Source of the DNA: Gonatopus flavifemur
Lineage: Eukaryota > Arthropoda > Insecta > Hymenoptera > Dryinidae
NCBI GenBank assembly: GCA_018340375.1
Contig: JAFFJZ010000001.1
Span: forward strand, 68,750,001-68,814,000
Direction of reading: 5' to 3'
DNA: 64,000 bases
Part shown: positions 61,468-64,000 of the stretch, piece by piece
How positions within the stretch are numbered: the stretch's first letter is position 1
Layout: the number at the start of each line of letters is the position of its first letter
Made by a program: the position numbers and the translations under genes
Notes under the pieces: generated by a model
Told to the model about the DNA's origin: nothing
The model's input: the letters and a program-made list of their open reading frames with translations, nothing else
Database searches by the model: none

Positions 61468-64000
61468 GTGAGTTTTCAATGCTTATTGTTGATTTCACCA
61501 GACTATGATAAGTAAATCTCAAGATGTTTTTACGGTGGTTCAGTTCTTTATTCAATGATCAAGTGATGAACATTCGAATGAAATACCTGTCTCGATCAAT
61601 CATTTCATTTTCTACTAACTACAACTTCGAAGAATAATACGGAGAAGAATCAATCTCACTAACCATCATCCCAATGAGGATGTATTTACTACATGAGAAT
61701 ATTTTTACCACGATATTTATATATGATGGTATTTGAATTAAATAATAAATATTCTTCTAGGTATAAATTTAATTTGAATCAATTAATTCCAATTTTTTGT
61801 AAGGTAGATGACCCCTTTAATGAACGTTTTAGTTTTTGATTCATAGTACTTTTCATTTAGTGCTTTAATTTCATCCAAGCATGACTGACTGGATACTAAA
61901 TCAACCGCTGTTATGTGAATAAATTCAGAATAATATGCCATAGGAAAGATATAATAAATAAACGATTGTTCGCTAATGGGGGTTAAGGTGTTCATTAATG
62001 GGGCCGGTCACCTTACATAATATACAAATTGTGCATTCTCGTATAATTTCTGTGTGATCAGGCAAGCTTTGTCAATGATGAAAAATATGTTTATAATATT
62101 TATTATAAGTCGATGAAACAATGGAAAACTTCGGTAATCAGGAATATATATACACCATTCAAAACACATTTTTCAGACTATCGTAAATCACCTTTGAAAG
62201 GTGATTATTTGATCGCCCCGGTGAACGAGTGTGTTCATCTTTGCCCTTATACGGTAAACTTATATTCGTATTCGTCCGCAGACCAATAAATCGAATCGTT
62301 AAACGGAAACACGTAGCAGGAATCCGTCCATGTCGGCCAAGATGGAACGTTATTTTCGTAATCTTGTCATACGCTGTATCTACTTGATACCTAGTTCTTT
62401 ATATAAAATATTCCATTGTTACATAAGAAATGCAATCCCAACATGAACCGTCATATTTTACGGTGAAAAAAGTTTTTGAAATGATGATAAGAAAAAATAG
62501 AATAAAGGGAAAGAACATAACGTTGATGAATACAACTGCGTAAATGTATTTTACAAATTCGTAAACTCAAGTTACACATGAATTATTCCTTTTTATGGAT
62601 TGTTTTTATCGTTTTTGTTGCTTTTCTTGTATTCGAAGACCAATCGTACAGTTGATATTCTTTCGCTGAGTGGAGAGCATTGTGCTATACATTGCAGCAC
62701 ACTTTACGACCACCGCAATACGTGCCTTCGACCGAAGGATCACGTTTTACGTCCCTCTCGCAACAACCGAGACAAATTTGATTCTTTGTGAGAAACTGTA
62801 CATAGTATGAAGACAAAACTGTTGCTCTTACGCGGTCTGGAACATTCACGCATGAAATTGAAATGTTTATGATGTTTACTGTAATTTTTACAAACAAAAT
62901 TTCACCTCCAAGTCTTCCACACATCGACACAAATATTTTGTATAAAATTGATGATTAGCCATCGAAAGCCTGTGATTTCCAAAAATGATTGAAATAAGTT
63001 CAGAATCGAGTATTATTGCCATAATTATGAAATATTGAATTATTCGTATTCAATATTCTTGCGAGTACTGTTACTCAGCTCTTTTTTCAGTGAAGAGCAA
63101 AAGGAAGCTTTTGAAAAAAATGCCTTAGAAGAATTTATTTGAAAATTATACTACAGTACGACATTAAAAAAGAATTAAGAAAATAATAAGGTATCAGGAA
63201 GACGATGAAGGGCAACCGCATGTAAATGTAGGTCAGGGCTTCATACGAAACGTTGCGATGTTTCGACACGAAGTATGTAAAGCACAGTAAATTCTCCATA
63301 ACCCTTTCAGTAGGCTTTCACTTTACATCTTGTCATATTTCATAAGATGTTTCATGAATTTTCAGAATATCTTTCATGAATTCACTCAAGTTATTTGTAT
63401 TACATATCTGCACATATCAAATATTTGCTCACAAGTAACTGAAGTCAATTTATAAGTCTTGTTTGCATTTAGCGAATGCAGGCTCACTTATCAGTCTACG
63501 TAGGAAAATGAAATCTTGTTAAAATAGCAAATCTCAAGAACTTTTTCGGCTATGATGAATCTTTTAGTTGAATTAGTAAAGATTTTGCTCTTTCAGAGAT
63601 TCGGCATTGTAGATACCCCACAGACTGCTAGAAAATTTGCTATTTCAGTAAGCGAACATTTGGTCAATTCCGCAAAGCGGACTGAATAAAAAGATAATTA
63701 GCTGTGGAAACTAAAATTCAGTTGTCCCAACTAAATTTTAGCTGGCGTAAATAAAAGACTAGTTGTCTAATATTCAACAGTGACGAATAAAATTTATTCG
63801 CTTCAATTAAATTTTTGTTCAGAGTGGCTAAATTTCCAGCTGTCCAATTTTCAAAGAAATCATCTTTCTCAGTATAAATTTTCAAAAATTCCAATTTCAA
63901 CGATGATTTTTCCTTGTTCTTCAGTGTTCACCTACTACAAAGCTGATTCTACTATTCTTGAATCTCTATCGGACAGATTTGCTTCGAAAGTTCAATACTA
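61468..64000. other. Intron continuing past the right edge
   Basis: After the GTGAGT donor no further coding exon is supported up to the end, so the rest of the gene lies outside. A 21-base palindrome built on AATCACCTTT is at 62186-62206, followed by a CpG-richer patch to about 62350. Another GC-richer patch is at 62640-62780. A degraded MITE lies near 63665-63874. Confidence 0.5.
63665..63874. mobile_element. Degraded AGCT-rich MITE
   Basis: TTAGCTGTGGAAACTAAAAT, CAGTTGTCCCAACTAAATTT and TAGCTGGCG closely resemble the interior of the element at 11553-11803 (which has CAACTAACATTCAGTTGTCC). The right end, inverted, reads TATACTGAGAAAGATG, a fair match to the CACTGAGAGAAAG end. The left end is poorly preserved. 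Confidence 0.45.

Overview
The window looks like a piece of an animal nuclear genome, most likely an arthropod and probably an insect. It is AT-rich, has no bacterial-style gene packing, and no long reading frame anywhere looks like a complete gene. It does contain small coding exons with GT/AG splice sites, long introns, GA/CT microsatellites and many short inverted-repeat DNA transposons (MITEs). An insect, perhaps hymenopteran, origin is my inference from the intron sizes, retained CpG and MITE types; no species marker is visible.

The only coding content I can defend is the 5' part of one plus-strand gene that runs off the right edge. Its best-supported exon is 61250-61467. It encodes a low-complexity segment with a VKQE sumoylation-type motif and a run of seven (H/L)TP triplets, as found in transcription factors and nuclear cofactors. 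This exon must be entered in phase 1. Three upstream exons end in phase 1 and so can be spliced to it: 12643-12724 (ATG exon), 27207-27251 (45-nt cassette) and 56588-56655. The exon at 56588 must itself be entered in phase 2, and the ATG micro-exon at 41524-41546 ends in phase 2. This suggests a gene with at least two alternative coding first exons spread over about 50 kb and a common downstream body outside the window. A further good ATG exon at 1637-1693 ends in phase 0 and needs an exon I did not find. I could not identify the protein family.

The 45-nt exon at 27207 is the most interesting site. It begins with a perfect splice donor placed directly against a strong acceptor, which is the layout of a recursive splice site (RS-exon), and skipping it keeps the frame.

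Layout: 1-12.6 kb, exon 1637 and mostly unannotated DNA with a GC-richer block near 0.4-0.77 kb and GA/CT-rich DNA at 9.5-10 kb; 12.6-27.3 kb, the long intron between exons 12643 and 27207, with a 679-bp near-perfect hairpin at 25130; 27.3-41.5 kb, intron with GA/CT blocks near 31 and 38 kb and MITEs; 40.6-48.5 kb, a MITE cluster that includes one element nested in another, around the 41524 first exon; 48.5-56.6 kb, quiet intron; 56.6-64 kb, the two shared exons and the start of the next intron. No tRNA, rRNA, CRISPR array, virus or recognisable transposase gene was seen.
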